From contig CM042012.1 in the NCBI GenBank assembly GCA_023525715.1, positions 120,052,298-120,116,297 on the forward strand: DNA of 64,000 bases. The letters run 5' to 3'. Below, one piece after another: positions 1 to 10,537 of the stretch. Numbering within the stretch: the stretch's first letter is position 1; each line of letters starts with the position of its first letter. Below the pieces are notes generated by a model, which was not told the origin of the DNA, ran no database searches, and saw only the letters and a program-made list of their open reading frames with translations. A program made the translations under genes and the position numbers. Source of the stretch: Cichorium intybus (lineage: Eukaryota > Streptophyta > Magnoliopsida > Asterales > Asteraceae).

Positions 1-723
1 TGGATCATTTGAACATGATCCTGATTTTCTGACGCAAAGATGGACATTGATTCATTAAAGCCAGTGGTTTCTATCGGTAGTAATTGTTGGTTTTCAACCA
101 AAAACACAGGATTCTGAAATCCTTCTAGATTTCTTTGAATCAACTAAAGGTGATCTTGATATTGAAAACCAACCCCAAACTCGGGATTCAATTCAATATT
201 GATGTTATTAATCGTCTGTAATTGATTGTCATTTTGAATGTCGGCCATGAATCCTTGATTCATGGGGATGATCTCACTACTCGTTAAGGGTACGTCGATG
301 AATGGATTGTAGTCAGATTGACCATCCACAAATGGGTCTACAAATAACAATTGTCAGATGATAAAACAAAATTAAATACTCATAGAAGCAATCATTTAAA
401 AGAATTTAACCTGGTAGAAGGTATGGAGTCTGATCAAGTGCAAAGTCTAATGATGAATGCACCGGATCTTCTGAGTTAATGTTTAACTCGGGAAAAATTT
501 CCGGCTCACTGTGGAGTTGCTCTATTGGTAGTATATCTGGAAGACTGTATCATAATTCAAAATCAAACAAAACATTAAAAAGATAATCGAAGTATGGATG
601 ATAGATGTCTAGAATGTTAGAGTCACCGAACTCTATTAAGAATGCTTGGTTTGAAGTACCCTCTCCTTGTGGAAAACCAGGTCCAGGGTTCGGCAGATCG
701 CCCATTAAAGATCTGTTTTCCAT
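1..723 (-). pseudogene. RWP-RK (RKD-like) gene copy, 5' exons, broken, inside gypsy element
   Basis: Read on the minus strand, exon 1 starts at 723 with MENRS, as does the complete copy at 42423-43669. Sequence like its exons 2 and 3 follows, including the stretch NSEIIPMNQGFMA and the QYQDHL region. The RWP-RK domain exon itself would lie beyond the left edge. Two lesions are visible: a TAG stop where the other copy has CAG (after QYQDHL, near 142-144), and an exon 1/exon 2 junction near 627 and 545 that does not keep the frame with the obvious GT/AG sites. Non-functional as it stands. The gene is antisense to the retroelement, between its body and its 3' LTR. Confidence 0.75.
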
Positions 724-1602
724 GACTCAGCTTTAAATATGAGTTCGTTTATGAACAAACTAGTGATAAGAGAGGATGAGACTGAAAATGAATGTGGAAA
801 TAAATGATACTACATACCTGTATGTATAGTATCTTGCAGCTGGAACCGAAAGGACACACAAAACTGAAAGGACACCTCACGTTTTAATTACCGAAATTCA
901 AGCTAACTACAGTAGATGCAACTTTTCACTACCCCAAATGACATTTTTTTTTCAAAATTCCCTGCTTGACTCATGTGAGAACGAGATAATAAAGAGACTT
1001 TTGAAATAAAACAAAATTTATGTCTCCATATAATGAAAATAGTTTAAAGAGTGTTCAGTACTCCAAAAAAAAAATACTGACGAAAGATGATGTAAATTTT
1101 ATATTTCGGTGAAACACAAAAATTTGGAGATTCTACAAAAATATATTTATTTAGCCAAAAAGTATTTAAAAGAAATGTTGAATTGAGGCAAATGTGTGTT
1201 GAAATATGACGAATTCATATAAATACGAAATAGTGTTAAAAATTAGGTGTTGCAAGTTAACTAGGTTAACTATGTATATATGTAGATTAGAAAGTACTAA
1301 ATGTGTACCGTAGATAGTAGTCGGTCAAGTCGATGTGTGAGACTGTGAGAAACAGTTATAATTTTTTTTTGTACATCTAGAGTAATTAGAAGAAGAGAAG
1401 TATGGAGTGAATGAGAATAATAGGACCTTAAGCATTATTACAGAGGAATGTGAATGTTGAAGGGGAAAAATAATTAAACATTGTAAAGGTTCGGCAATAA
1501 GACGAGGAGGATTTTTGAAGGACATAAGGACTCGAGGAGAAATACATAGAGGCGTTAAAGAATGCGGATTTCGGGACGAAATCCAAATAAGTGGGAGAGA
1601 CT
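724..1602. other. Retroelement 3' untranslated region / upstream region of the antisense gene
   Basis: No gene of its own. Roughly 780-1010 aligns by eye with 43740-43920, upstream of the intact RWP-RK copy, including a shared block around CTACAGTAGATGCAA. The stretch is therefore conserved upstream DNA of the antisense gene. The counterpart of the TATA box is degenerate here (TATACATA-like on the minus strand near 820). Bases 1583-1602 hold the polypurine tract AAATAAGTGGGAGAGACT that primes plus-strand DNA synthesis in LTR elements. Confidence 0.6.
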
Positions 1603-3398
1603 TGTAAGACCCGTATCCTGATTATAACATATACTTAAAATAAGAGTGTTATGAATTATATGATTTTTTGTAGTTATAAAGCTAAGAAAAACTTTAGTTA
1701 CAATTTCATATAAAAATCAGCATTTTGTGCCGTTTTTAGAAAAATCATAATTAATTGTAGGAAAAATCGTTTGGACCTCAAACCAGTGCACAAAGTTTAC
1801 AAATTGAGTCTAGTACAATTCGTAAAAATAATAGTAAGCTTGAAAATTACATTATCTATGGTGAAAAATGCAATCTTCACTGATTAATTCGAAATTGACA
1901 GATTAGATAATCTATTTTCAAAAATTCATAATAAATCATAGGAAAATGGTATAAATACGTATAATACGTCCTTGAAAAGGTATTGAGATGAATTTTCAGA
2001 ATATCAAATAAAAACGTGAATTTAATGGTTTTAAAGTCGGCTAAACCAATCTTAAACAGACTAATTCTAGAAGGTCATTAATTTCAACAAAGTTATATTA
2101 TTAAAATCTTTTGTCAAAAGTGTCATGCCATTTTTTTATTCAAGAATTCAAGTATAAATACCTCTCAAAACATCTCATAAAGCACACAACTAACTCTCAA
2201 TCCAATATATAGAGGTTTCTAAGAACTAGAGTGTAGGCAAGTGAGCGGAAGGAAACTCAAAAGCCTAACGAAGGAGTTATAGATCCCGACGACTGGTCAT
2301 AAGGTAACTACAAACCTTTCTATTACTTAATTAGGTATTGTAAAATAATTTTTTTGTTAAGAAGTAGAATATTTAATAAGTATAACATATGTTATATTAT
2401 ATTCATTTCCAACAATAGTAAACAAAAACCTTAAAAACGTCGTTATTATAACAATTCGTAATTCCGAAAATAATACCGATTGATTTACTTACGAGGACGG
2501 TGACTAGGCCGATTACTTGGGATCTGGTTGTTGGATTTTCCGAAAGGCTAAAATACTTAAAGGATCCTGCCACCCCATCTAATCTTCTACCTGACCGTTC
2601 TTTACTTGATAAATCATGGAGTATCATGTTGGAATTATTGAAGGGTTTAATGATGCGACTATAATATAGTTAAGGATTAAGAAATGATAGGTTTCTTATT
2701 ATGTTAACAGTTAAGGTTGAAAGGGAATACAAAGCAGAGAAAGATAAACGCTATAGTCAGCTATAATCAGGTGAGTCTTCTCACTATACTATAGGTGATA
2801 TTGCATGCGTAGGAAGGAAGATAGGTTGGACTAAGGTGGTCTTACCTGTTATGATAATTGTATGAATTATTGATATGATAATGATTGTTTGTGGATGGAA
2901 CGGGAATAGCCCGCGAGCCAATAGGCGGAACGGGAATAGCCTGCGAGTCATTAGACGGAACGGGAAAAGCATGCGAGCGATAAGACGGAACGAGAACTGC
3001 CCGTGAGTCTTCAGGCGGAACAGGGATAGCCCGCGAGTCTCACAAACATATGAATGGTTATTATGTGTTGTATGTTATGTGATTAATCGTATGATATTTT
3101 GAGGAACTTACTAAGCTGTGTGCTTACCCTTTCCCTATATATAAACTACTGTTTCAGGTACATCAGGTACCATGGATGGCAAGGCGTGACGTGTATACAC
3201 TGTGCTGCTTCATTGGAGGACTGTTTTTGAATGGATGTTCTGCTACATTGTGATTTCATTAACTTTTGTTAATCCTGGGATGTTTTCATTAAACTTATAA
3301 GTTATGAAATTTTATGAAAATTAGTTAAGTGGCTTTTCTTATATTGAAGTGTTCGTTTAAAATTTTTTAAATTTACCCTAAAATTTTGGGATGTTACA
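1603..3398 (+). repeat. Gypsy-type 3' LTR
   Basis: Starts TGTAAGACCC directly after a polypurine tract and ends GGGATGTTACA, giving TG...CA ends over about 1.8 kb. A block at 2480-2620 resembles 46270-46400 in the long LTR of the RWP-RK-carrying element (shared run CTACCTG then CCGTTCTTTA). Bases 2897-3040 hold five imperfect units of about 31 bp, each with a CGGG-AATAG-CCCG style hairpin. The end block (GGCAAGGCGTGACG near 3180) is shared with the LTR fragment ending at 11997. Confidence 0.85.
2897..3040 (+). repeat. Tandem array of ~31-bp hairpin units in LTR
   Basis: Five degenerate units of the form GGCGGAACGGGAATAGCCCG followed by CGAGYC. The CGGG and CCCG halves can pair across a five-base loop. 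Some units keep both arms and others carry single changes. Related units occur in the LTRs at 51109 and 57305 on the opposite strand. Confidence 0.85.
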
Positions 3399-3800
3399 CT
3401 GATGATAACATCTATCTGATAGATTTTTATGGATTATGTGAGTATGTTGCACCTTCTTTCTATCTCTCATGCCAAATCATCACAGATTGCAATGACAGGA
3501 AACTCCTTTCTTGGGGCTATACATCTTGAATCTCATCAAGATCATCTTGGCAGAGTTTCGTTTACAACCAACTGAGTATGCCGTATCTCTATTAAGTCTT
3601 TCATAGCGATCCATCCCTTAACACCAAGTCATTACACTTTGTAATGGAAAGAGACGTTTCCTAGAAACAGTATGTACCTCTCATATGGAGATAGTAGATA
3701 ACAGCGATACTCCCACTGGCTTTGACACGGTTATGGACTATTCACAAAATCCAGAACTTTTGGCACATTTTGAGAATCCAAACTTTCTGACATCTTAATG

Positions 3801-5789
3801 ATCTTGTTGCTGCTTTTCTTGTGCTTGACTTCTTATGCGGAAATAATAGTAGCGAAAACCAACCCGACATTTCCGACAGGAAATGAGATACGGGTTGACC
3901 TTTACTTGTAGACGGTGTAGCTTGTGTTGCTCTCCTAAAACAAATTCTATGAGCATGTTGCCTTAAGACATTCCGTCTTTTTGCAACTAGAAGATAGGAC
4001 CCCATTTGAGCCTTTTAGAGAAGGGGTTATAGGGCAAGAATTGACCATCTGGATAGGCCCGTATATAACATTGTTTCCCCTGCCCCGGAACACCAACCCA
4101 TGCAGGCGTTGCTAAGAGGGCTGCCTTCTCTCACCTCACCTCCCCTGTATGCAAGGTAATAGAAATTAGCCTTTTAGGGGCCTCTTTCCAAAACCTTTAC
4201 CAGGTATGGAGCCGGTTCGGTCAGTATAGCGTACTTAAATAGGGTCACCACTCCCTATTGAAGCGAAGGGGCTTATAACAGCAATGCTATGCTGAGCGCC
4301 ACTTCAATCAATGCCTTCTTGTCTTTTGAAGCTACAACACACAGACTCGCCCGATCCTGGGTTTCTACTGGTGCCTAATCTCTATCAGTATTTGGCTAAT
4401 ATAGACCTTCAAAAGTTTCACTGATCACTTACGCTAATAGGAAATCGAACTAAGGGCAGCTAAGCAAGCCAGGAAGAAGTTCTTACCCGTGGATTGAACT
4501 TCTGACTGGCGATAAGCGCAACAGTCTTGCTCGATTACAACTCCTAAAGCTTAGCGGGCAGCAGCCGGTCCATAACAACTATTATTATGTGTCTCTTCCG
4601 GTTAGGGGATACAAAGTCACACTAGGTTAGTTACCCGAAGACGCTAGTCATAGTGAATGGTTCGAGGGATCGCACTTTCAGTGCTTGCTTGGAATTGCAT
4701 AAGAGATCAATGAAACTTTTGAAGGTCATGTGAGTAATAAGAAAATTCACTTGATTCCCTCCAAGAGACTTTACCCGGTATAGGGCAAGCTTGCGAGGTG
4801 CTTTAAAAGACAAGACGACATTGATTGTTCGGGCTCATACGTGTGCCTGTTCACTTACCCGGGAGTAGTGACCCCGGGATAAGCTCGCCAAACGACCAAC
4901 GTGGCTCCATACCTCCTAAAATGTAAGTTACTCAGAAACGGGACTAACAGCTTTTTTCTGTTTTCTTACATACCTAGGGGGAGGTGAACAGAGTGAGTGA
5001 AGGCCCTCGTGGTTAACGATCGGGTTCACAGCTAGGTTGGGTTTGTGTTCCGGCTTGGTATAACAATGTATATACGGGAGCAAACAAAGCATGAATTCTA
5101 GCAGTTGTAGCAAACGCAGTTGTTGCTAGCGGTTAGTTGCCTATGTAGCTCTTCAGAGCGTCTTCAAGGCTCGAAAATCGGGCTTTTTCGCCCGATTGAA
5201 GAGACTACAGCAGGGACCCGACTACCAGCTCAAAGGCTTATTAACGCACTTCTAACCCCTGTTAAACTACCTTTAGCTACCTTAGTACCTATTTAGCTAA
5301 CATCGATTTAAAGCACGAATCTTGCTATTATAAAACAGAGAGTATTCTGAAAACAACTACAAAAACAACAAAACAAGCAAGAATAGATCGTCTTCCTCTC
5401 CTGAGAAAGACTCTCTTGCTAGAACAACAAACAAAAAGACAAGCTAGCAAGAAAACACAAAGAAAGCTACACTCCGTTCGCGCTCCTCTGCCGAGAATCA
5501 CTCTCTCCTCGAACAATCAAGAAGACAAGCAACACTGTTTTCGTAAGACAAGCCATAATAGATCATGATCATCTCCCGATAATCACTCTCTTGCGCTAAC
5601 CGGACTGAGAGTCTCCTGCAGGTCGACTCGCCTGTGGAGTCTGCTGACTCCGCTTTTGTCTCCCTCAGGTTGACGTTTTGTCTCCCTCCCATCCGGTCAG
5701 TCGACGGTTGTTTTCCTCCCCAAGTCGAAAAACAGTTGCCTCCCCTTCCTTCCCAAAAGAGGGATCGCACTTTCAGTGCTTACTTGGAA
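3801..5789. other. Foreign insertion of probable organellar (mitochondrial) origin in copy A
   Basis: Copies B and C are continuous across this site (B about 32495-32570; C about 49020-49090). Copy A lacks about 70 bp of that shared sequence and has about 2 kb of unrelated, more GC-rich DNA in its place. There are no LTRs, terminal inverted repeats or clear target duplication. The texture (balanced composition, no coding frame, direct repeats such as GGGATCGCACTTTCAGTGCT at about 4668 and 5760) is like plant mitochondrial intergenic DNA. That origin is a judgement from style; I recognise no mitochondrial gene in it. Short ORFs here, including one spanning the left junction, show no family resemblance. 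Confidence 0.5.
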
Positions 5790-7671
5790 TTTCTTGCGAG
5801 ATGCCCGGGGGTAATCCCGAGCCCATGTACCTTTATACTGGCATACTCTTTGTGAGTCCCTATTAGTGTGCCTGTGATCCACACGCGCTCCACTAACGAC
5901 TTACAATGTGCCATGCAGTATCCTTTCGGATTTCATCTTCTATTGAGAGTGCTTCTCTCGGAATCAATTACTTGACTCTGGGTATCGTCTCACTCAACCA
6001 GATGTTCTAAAGGTACGTTTCTGTCCATGCTGCTTTCGTTTGATGATTCAATTACAACCACTGGTTTTTAGACCAGGTGTAAAATCAATCAAAAATGCCA
6101 CATAGACTGTATATCGTCCTAAGGTTCTCTTAATTGGCAGCAAACGGGCTCACCAATGCTTCCAAGTAGTCGGATTGTAAATCCGTACCAACTATAGTGT
6201 TTTACCACTATTCGGTATGTCACCCTAATTATAACTACTTATGATGGTGATCAGTACTACTGGTCAAGAGAAGATTATGTCAGTGTTGAAACAGAAATCT
6301 GATTTCTGCTCTAAGCCTAGTGATGACTAAAGGTTCTTTCACTTGGCTAATCCTGAACCCATTCAGGACTGTCCCAACTCCCACTGTTCCCTTAGAACAT
6401 GAGTTCTTTCTAAAAAAGCTCTTTCTTTTTCAGGTACAGCGGGATAGCCAGTGAAACGACAACGCTGATCTGGTTCAGGCTAGTCATGAGGTTCGGACAA
6501 ACGCTACATGACCTTGGACTTTCAATGTACAAGTGGGACAATCCCAGCTTTACATTTCAGACAGTGTCTACAAAACCTACTTAGTCTAAGATGCGGTCGG
6601 AATATGGTTTATGTGGTCTAACTGGTTTAGTGTTTAATTTACCGGAAATTTATTGACAATGTATCTCATGCATTGGGGATCGAACTGTTTCGACCAATGC
6701 TCCATTATCTTCCCTAAGAGACATTATAGCTATTAATGTTCTTGGAAGAGGATGAACTGTGAAACATTTTCTCAGTTTATGTTGTCACTCGGGTTCTGTG
6801 GATCTTGTACTTCCTTTGAAGTCCTTGAACTGTTCAAGGTTTCAATTCAATTGCTTATTCTGATAAGCGAAGCCATATTCATCATATCGAATGACAAATA
6901 TGTTGAAGTACAAACAATTGTGTTTTGTTTGAAGATTCGAGCAATACACAGCAACTGATGTGTCCGTTGCTCCTAATCTCAATGCCTTTTACATATCTAT
7001 GTAAACTTATGATTTTTTTAATTCTGTTCAAGACTTGCAATCTTCAGTTGACTCTAAGTCAACTGATTCCAAAATCCTATCCCCTGGATCTTTGGGTGAT
7101 TCATTTCTTGCCATATACGCTTAATAAAGAACTTAATCATCATCTGACTCTAAGTCAAATGATTCCAAAGTCCTGTCCAACTGGATCTTTGCGTGATTCA
7201 TTTCTTGACACATTAAGAACTCAACTCATCAAGTGACTCTAAGTCAAGTGATTCCAAAGTCCTGTCCAACTGGACCTTTGGTTGAATTGATTCTTATAAT
7301 ATTTATCTTAACAATCATAAGGGACACAATTCCTAAAATCCAAACACTTTGGATGCATTCAATATTCAAGTTATCATCAATCATGCATTCAACAGAATCA
7401 TACAATATTTCAAGGATAATTTCAAACAACAGATGTTAAAAGAAATTAAACGACAATTTTATTAAAAAAAAATCCTTGAACAATGTACTATATGATAGAC
7501 AATGTCATACGCATCTGAAAAGTTAATAACAATATTTCAATATCTAATAAACTTCAAAACTGCATGAGCTGGAAATCCAATCCAAATGTGCTCCAATGCG
7601 CCAGAGTCCCGTACCTTACTGATTCCCTGCATACAAACCAAAATGTGACTATCACATTGTGCATCAAGGAA
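5790..7671 (-). other. Non-coding 3' region of gag-only element copy A
   Basis: No gene. The sequence tracks copy B (about 32575-34432) and, reversed, copy C. It includes the triplicated palindrome block at 7036-7290. Its conservation in three copies suggests it was part of the mobile unit and not debris. Confidence 0.75.
7036..7290 (-). repeat. Triplicated ~89-96 bp repeat with TGACTCTAAGTCA palindromes (copy A)
   Basis: Three units, each starting with the dyad TGACT-CTA-AGTCA at 7049-7061, 7145-7157 and 7234-7246, followed by GATTCCAAARTCCT and a GTCCAACTGGAC-like second dyad. Spacing is 96 then 89 bp, identical to copies B and C. It lies just beyond the 3' end of the Gag ORF in element orientation. 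Confidence 0.85.
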
Positions 7672-8511
7672 TTATGGAACAGGAGTTTTGAGGTTTTTAG
7701 ATATACCTGAGCTTTCAAAAGAATTTGACTTTGGAGCGTCTTCCAATCTTTCCGCGACTGTATCCGATTCTGTGGATTCCCAGCTTAAGACATATCCAGA
7801 CGATCTGGATCGTTTCTTGCTGCGTCTTCCCACTGGACTTAATCCAGAAGTAGCTGAACCATTGGAGCTATGCCTATCCAAGAGCGACTCGTATAAAATC
7901 AACAGTGGACGCATTTCCATAAGGGTCTTTTTCCGGTCTTCCTTTCTATACGTCTGAATGAACAGATCGTATTTATTAGTCAGTGAAGCGAGTAGAGTGT
8001 TAACACTCAACTCCTGACTCATGGAATGACCAAGTTTGTACAATTCGCCTATGTACGCTTCAATCTGAAGAACATGTGAATTGATGCTACATCCTTCTTT
8101 TAACTTACACTCTGCAAGTCTATTGAAGATCCTAGCTCGTTCCTCTTCAACCGGTTTTCGGAACATTTCCTCAATCGATTGCATTAACTCATATGGCCCC
8201 AAGGATTCAAAATCCTTGCGGAATTCGGGGTCAATGGTCAACAGCATGAGGTCACGAATTTCTTCGGATTCATCAACTAAGAAGTTACGCTCATCATAAG
8301 AACTCTTTATGATGACTTGTTCTGGTGGAACCGAGATCGGATACTCGGTGAAATGAGGCTTGCCAGCAATGACGAGAACCCATCTCCAATTGCAAAGCCA
8401 TTCCTTACAGTTAAGGCCAGTCAGCCTTTCCATATTTAGCAGGTTCTTTATGATGCTCTCAGAAATGGCTGAAGGAGTATAAGGAGGAGAATAGACACTT
8501 GTTTCAGACAT
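7672..8511 (-). CDS. Gag-like protein of gag-only LTR element, copy A (279 aa)
   Basis: Intact 279-residue frame, MSETS at the start, in the gag position of the element. Its middle resembles the capsid-like region of Copia-type Gag: MERLTGLNCKEW near residues 27-38, a LGPYELMQSIEEMF helix, then ERARIFNRLAECKLKEG, a HVLQIEAYIGELYKLG helix and LSVNTLLASL. The C-terminal third holds a basic stretch RRSKKRSRSS, and there is no zinc knuckle, protease or other pol domain. Copy B encodes a clearly homologous full-length protein (34433-35269), copy C a broken one. In the family this protein would form the particle that packages the element RNA; the enzymes would have to come from another element. That the frame is kept open in two diverged copies suggests selection on Gag. 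Confidence 0.85.
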   Translation of the reverse strand: MSETSVYSPPYTPSAISESIIKNLLNMERLTGLNCKEWLCNWRWVLVIAGKPHFTEYPISVPPEQVIIKSSYDERNFLVDESEEIRDLMLLTIDPEFRKDFESLGPYELMQSIEEMFRKPVEEERARIFNRLAECKLKEGCSINSHVLQIEAYIGELYKLGHSMSQELSVNTLLASLTNKYDLFIQTYRKEDRKKTLMEMRPLLILYESLLDRHSSNGSATSGLSPVGRRSKKRSRSSGYVLSWESTESDTVAERLEDAPKSNSFESSGISKNLKTPVP

Positions 8512-9753
8512 CTACAATAAACAGAATTTATTAGTTTAATTAATCCTTTTAAATAATTACCCAATATATTATTTATTAAGGCTAGGACCCAAAATACCCC
8601 AACTATGGTGTGAAGAAGGATGCCGTAATCACAACATAATGGTCATTAAGGTAGATAATACACTTATCAATTTCATCTTATGAAATTCCTAGATCTGTTG
8701 AGACACATTGAACTATTCAATGGCATGTTTAGTCTCGGATGTGCCCCACTATTTGTGACTGGGATGCCGAGGATCACAAACCAGGTGTGAATAACCATGC
8801 AAATTCGCTTGGTACTCTCGAAGTCAATTGTCATCTCTAATTAACGTGCCGGTTAACCACACACGCTCCGTTAATAATGACAAAATCGAGAAACCCATTA
8901 CAAGTCTTTGTGAACCCCTATTGGTGTGCCGGTTAACCACACACGCTCCACCAATGTTTCACAAATTGCAATGTGCAATTTCATGGATTAGCACCAATTC
9001 ACATTTTTAAACCTAAAGTAACTAGATTGGGATTTGTTTAAAGTTCTAGTACTTTCAATTATAGCATTATACTTTTAAGAGGCTTTAGCGGTTCTATTAA
9101 ACCGGTTCGGCTAACGACACTCGACTGACCAGTAGAGCGGTAGGTAAGAGTAGATACCCATTAGACTGCCATTTTTTGGCAGTCGCCTTATACCCTCTTT
9201 ATAGGACAGTTTTGTGAATGAGGCCTACTAACGATAAGACTAACCATTTAATCTTATATATAAATATTAACTTTTAATCATAAATATATAAGATATATTC
9301 TAATCTTATTAAAATATTTTAGAATTAATTTAAATATAATTTTTGCAAATTTTAAACAATTTTTTAAAAATTTAAATTAATTCTTTAAGCTGATTTAATT
9401 GATCTTTTAATTAACAATTAATTAAACTAATTAAATCTAAGATAGATTTTTATAAATTAATCAAATTAAATTTCTATCTAGGGACCCTATAGGATCGAAA
9501 ATTAGAAGACAGGTAAAAGGAGTTCTAGTTATTTAATTAATCCAATTACCAAAAATAACAACATACTTTTAAAAGGCAAGTAAATCAAGCAAATAAAGGG
9601 GACCATGGGGCTTGGCGGCTAGGGTTAGGAAACCCTAGCCTTGGCAACGAAATTGGCCTCTTTCCAAGAGGTGTTTTCGCAAAAAAAAAAAAAAAAACAC
9701 TCAAGGCAAAATAATCCAAGCAGTTTATATCAAACACAAGAAAACAAGCCTAT
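8512..9753 (-). other. 5' leader of gag-only element copy A
   Basis: No gene. This is the untranslated leader between PBS and Gag, matching copy C 37770-38911 in reverse and copy B 35270-35974. It holds two related blocks around a CCGGTTAACCACACACGCTCC motif (about 8850 and 8929). A very AT-rich stretch (9240-9480) and an A(16) run near 9680 are also present. Confidence 0.75.
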
Positions 9754-9765
9754 GCTCTGATACCA
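9754..9765 (-). other. Primer-binding site (initiator tRNA-Met), copy A
   Basis: GCTCTGATACCA on the plus strand is TGGTATCAGAGC in element orientation, the classic complement to the 3' end of plant initiator tRNA-Met. It is one base from the LTR edge, which fixes the LTR boundary and the element's strand. Confidence 0.95.
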
Positions 9766-9766
9766 C

Positions 9767-10537
9767 TGAAAGGTTTTCTAGCAAACAATGAACAAATAAT
9801 TCTTATGGTTCACATGCAACCCTAGAAAGATCTATGTTTTCTTCTATGAAGATATTAACTAAAACTTAAGGGAAACAATTATTTCTATAGATCAAAACTG
9901 AGAAAACCAACCTTTTGATCTTATGATCCTTGAAGCTAGCAGTAAAAGAATCCTGCCTCAAATGAAGTCACATCCAAAGCAATGGAGAAGACAGTCCAGC
10001 AGAGTAGTCTTAGGTCAAAAATGGCGCAGGTTTTAGGGTGGCCAGGTGCCTCATTTTATAGCCTAGCTCCAAGGGTTACAGCTGAAACCCTAAGGAGCCT
10101 CCAAATGGGCAAGCCTGCTGACTAAATGGACTAAGTCTTTTCTAAACCCTAATAGGGTTTCGCCAACCATGGAGAATCCTTCCATGGTGGCGCCACTTTT
10201 GACCCCTGTCCACTGGCCAGTAATTTATTCAACTATTAAATAAATACAAACCAGTCCCTGCACTTTTAATTAAAATTTAATCACTGATTTAAATCCAATT
10301 AATTCTAGATTAAATCTTAATTAATTATTATAGTTTCTAATTAATATATTAACACTTAAATATATTAATAAACCATTTAATTAATTCTATTGATTTATTA
10401 AACAATTAATAAGTCAACCTTTTACTCTACTGAACTCTATCCTAACCTCCAGCTATGAGGGCAACCCAAATAGACTTTGCTTTAATTAACAAGATAAATA
10501 TAAATATAAAGTCATGGCTTAGACCCCTAATCCAACA
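9767..10537 (-). repeat. 5' LTR of gag-only element copy A (771 bp)
   Basis: TGAAAGG...CCAACA on the plus strand, the reverse of TGTTGGATTAGG...CTTTCA. It matches the LTRs of copies B and C along its length. It borders the PBS on the left and the flank GTTTC on the right. Confidence 0.9.

Larger units (their letters stand above)
1..3398 (+). mobile_element. Ty3/gypsy-type LTR element, 3' part (runs off the left edge)
   Basis: Only the 3' internal part and 3' LTR are visible. The internal part ends in a TTTCGGGACGAAATCC motif and a purine-rich tract just before an LTR beginning TGTAAGACCC and ending GATGTTACA. This layout is the usual 3' end of plant gypsy elements. Base 3399 onward continues a different element (gag-only copy A), and CTGAT at 3399-3403 would be the right-hand target duplication; the left one is outside the window. 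The internal region carries an antisense RWP-RK gene copy, as does the element at 40394-47835, and parts of the two LTRs are similar, so they belong to one family. No gag or pol is visible here. Confidence 0.85.
3399..10537 (-). mobile_element. Gag-only, Copia-like LTR retrotransposon, copy A (left LTR outside window)
   Basis: Minus-strand element of the same family as copies B (29787-36113) and C (36981-60413). It has a 5' LTR at 9767-10537, a PBS complementary to initiator tRNA-Met at 9754-9765, a leader, one intact Gag-like ORF (7672-8511) and a long non-coding 3' part, with no protease, integrase or reverse transcriptase. The gypsy element ending at 3398 interrupts its 3' part, and about 2 kb of foreign DNA replaces 3801-5789. 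The segments 3399-3800 and 5790-7671 align closely with 32090-32500 and 32570-34430 of copy B. GTTTC at 10538-10542 would be one target duplication; the other is outside the window. Confidence 0.85.

Noticed and set aside
3742..4005. An 87-residue minus-strand ORF
   Set aside because: It spans the junction between retroelement DNA and the foreign insertion, so it is a chance fusion.
7688..8299. Plus-strand ORFs opposite the Gag gene of copy A (and 34449-35060 opposite copy B)
   Set aside because: They are antisense shadows of the Gag frame.
9754..9765. tRNA-Met gene-like matches (TGGTATCAGAGC) at several places
   Set aside because: Each is a 12-base primer-binding site beside an LTR; no tRNA cloverleaf follows.
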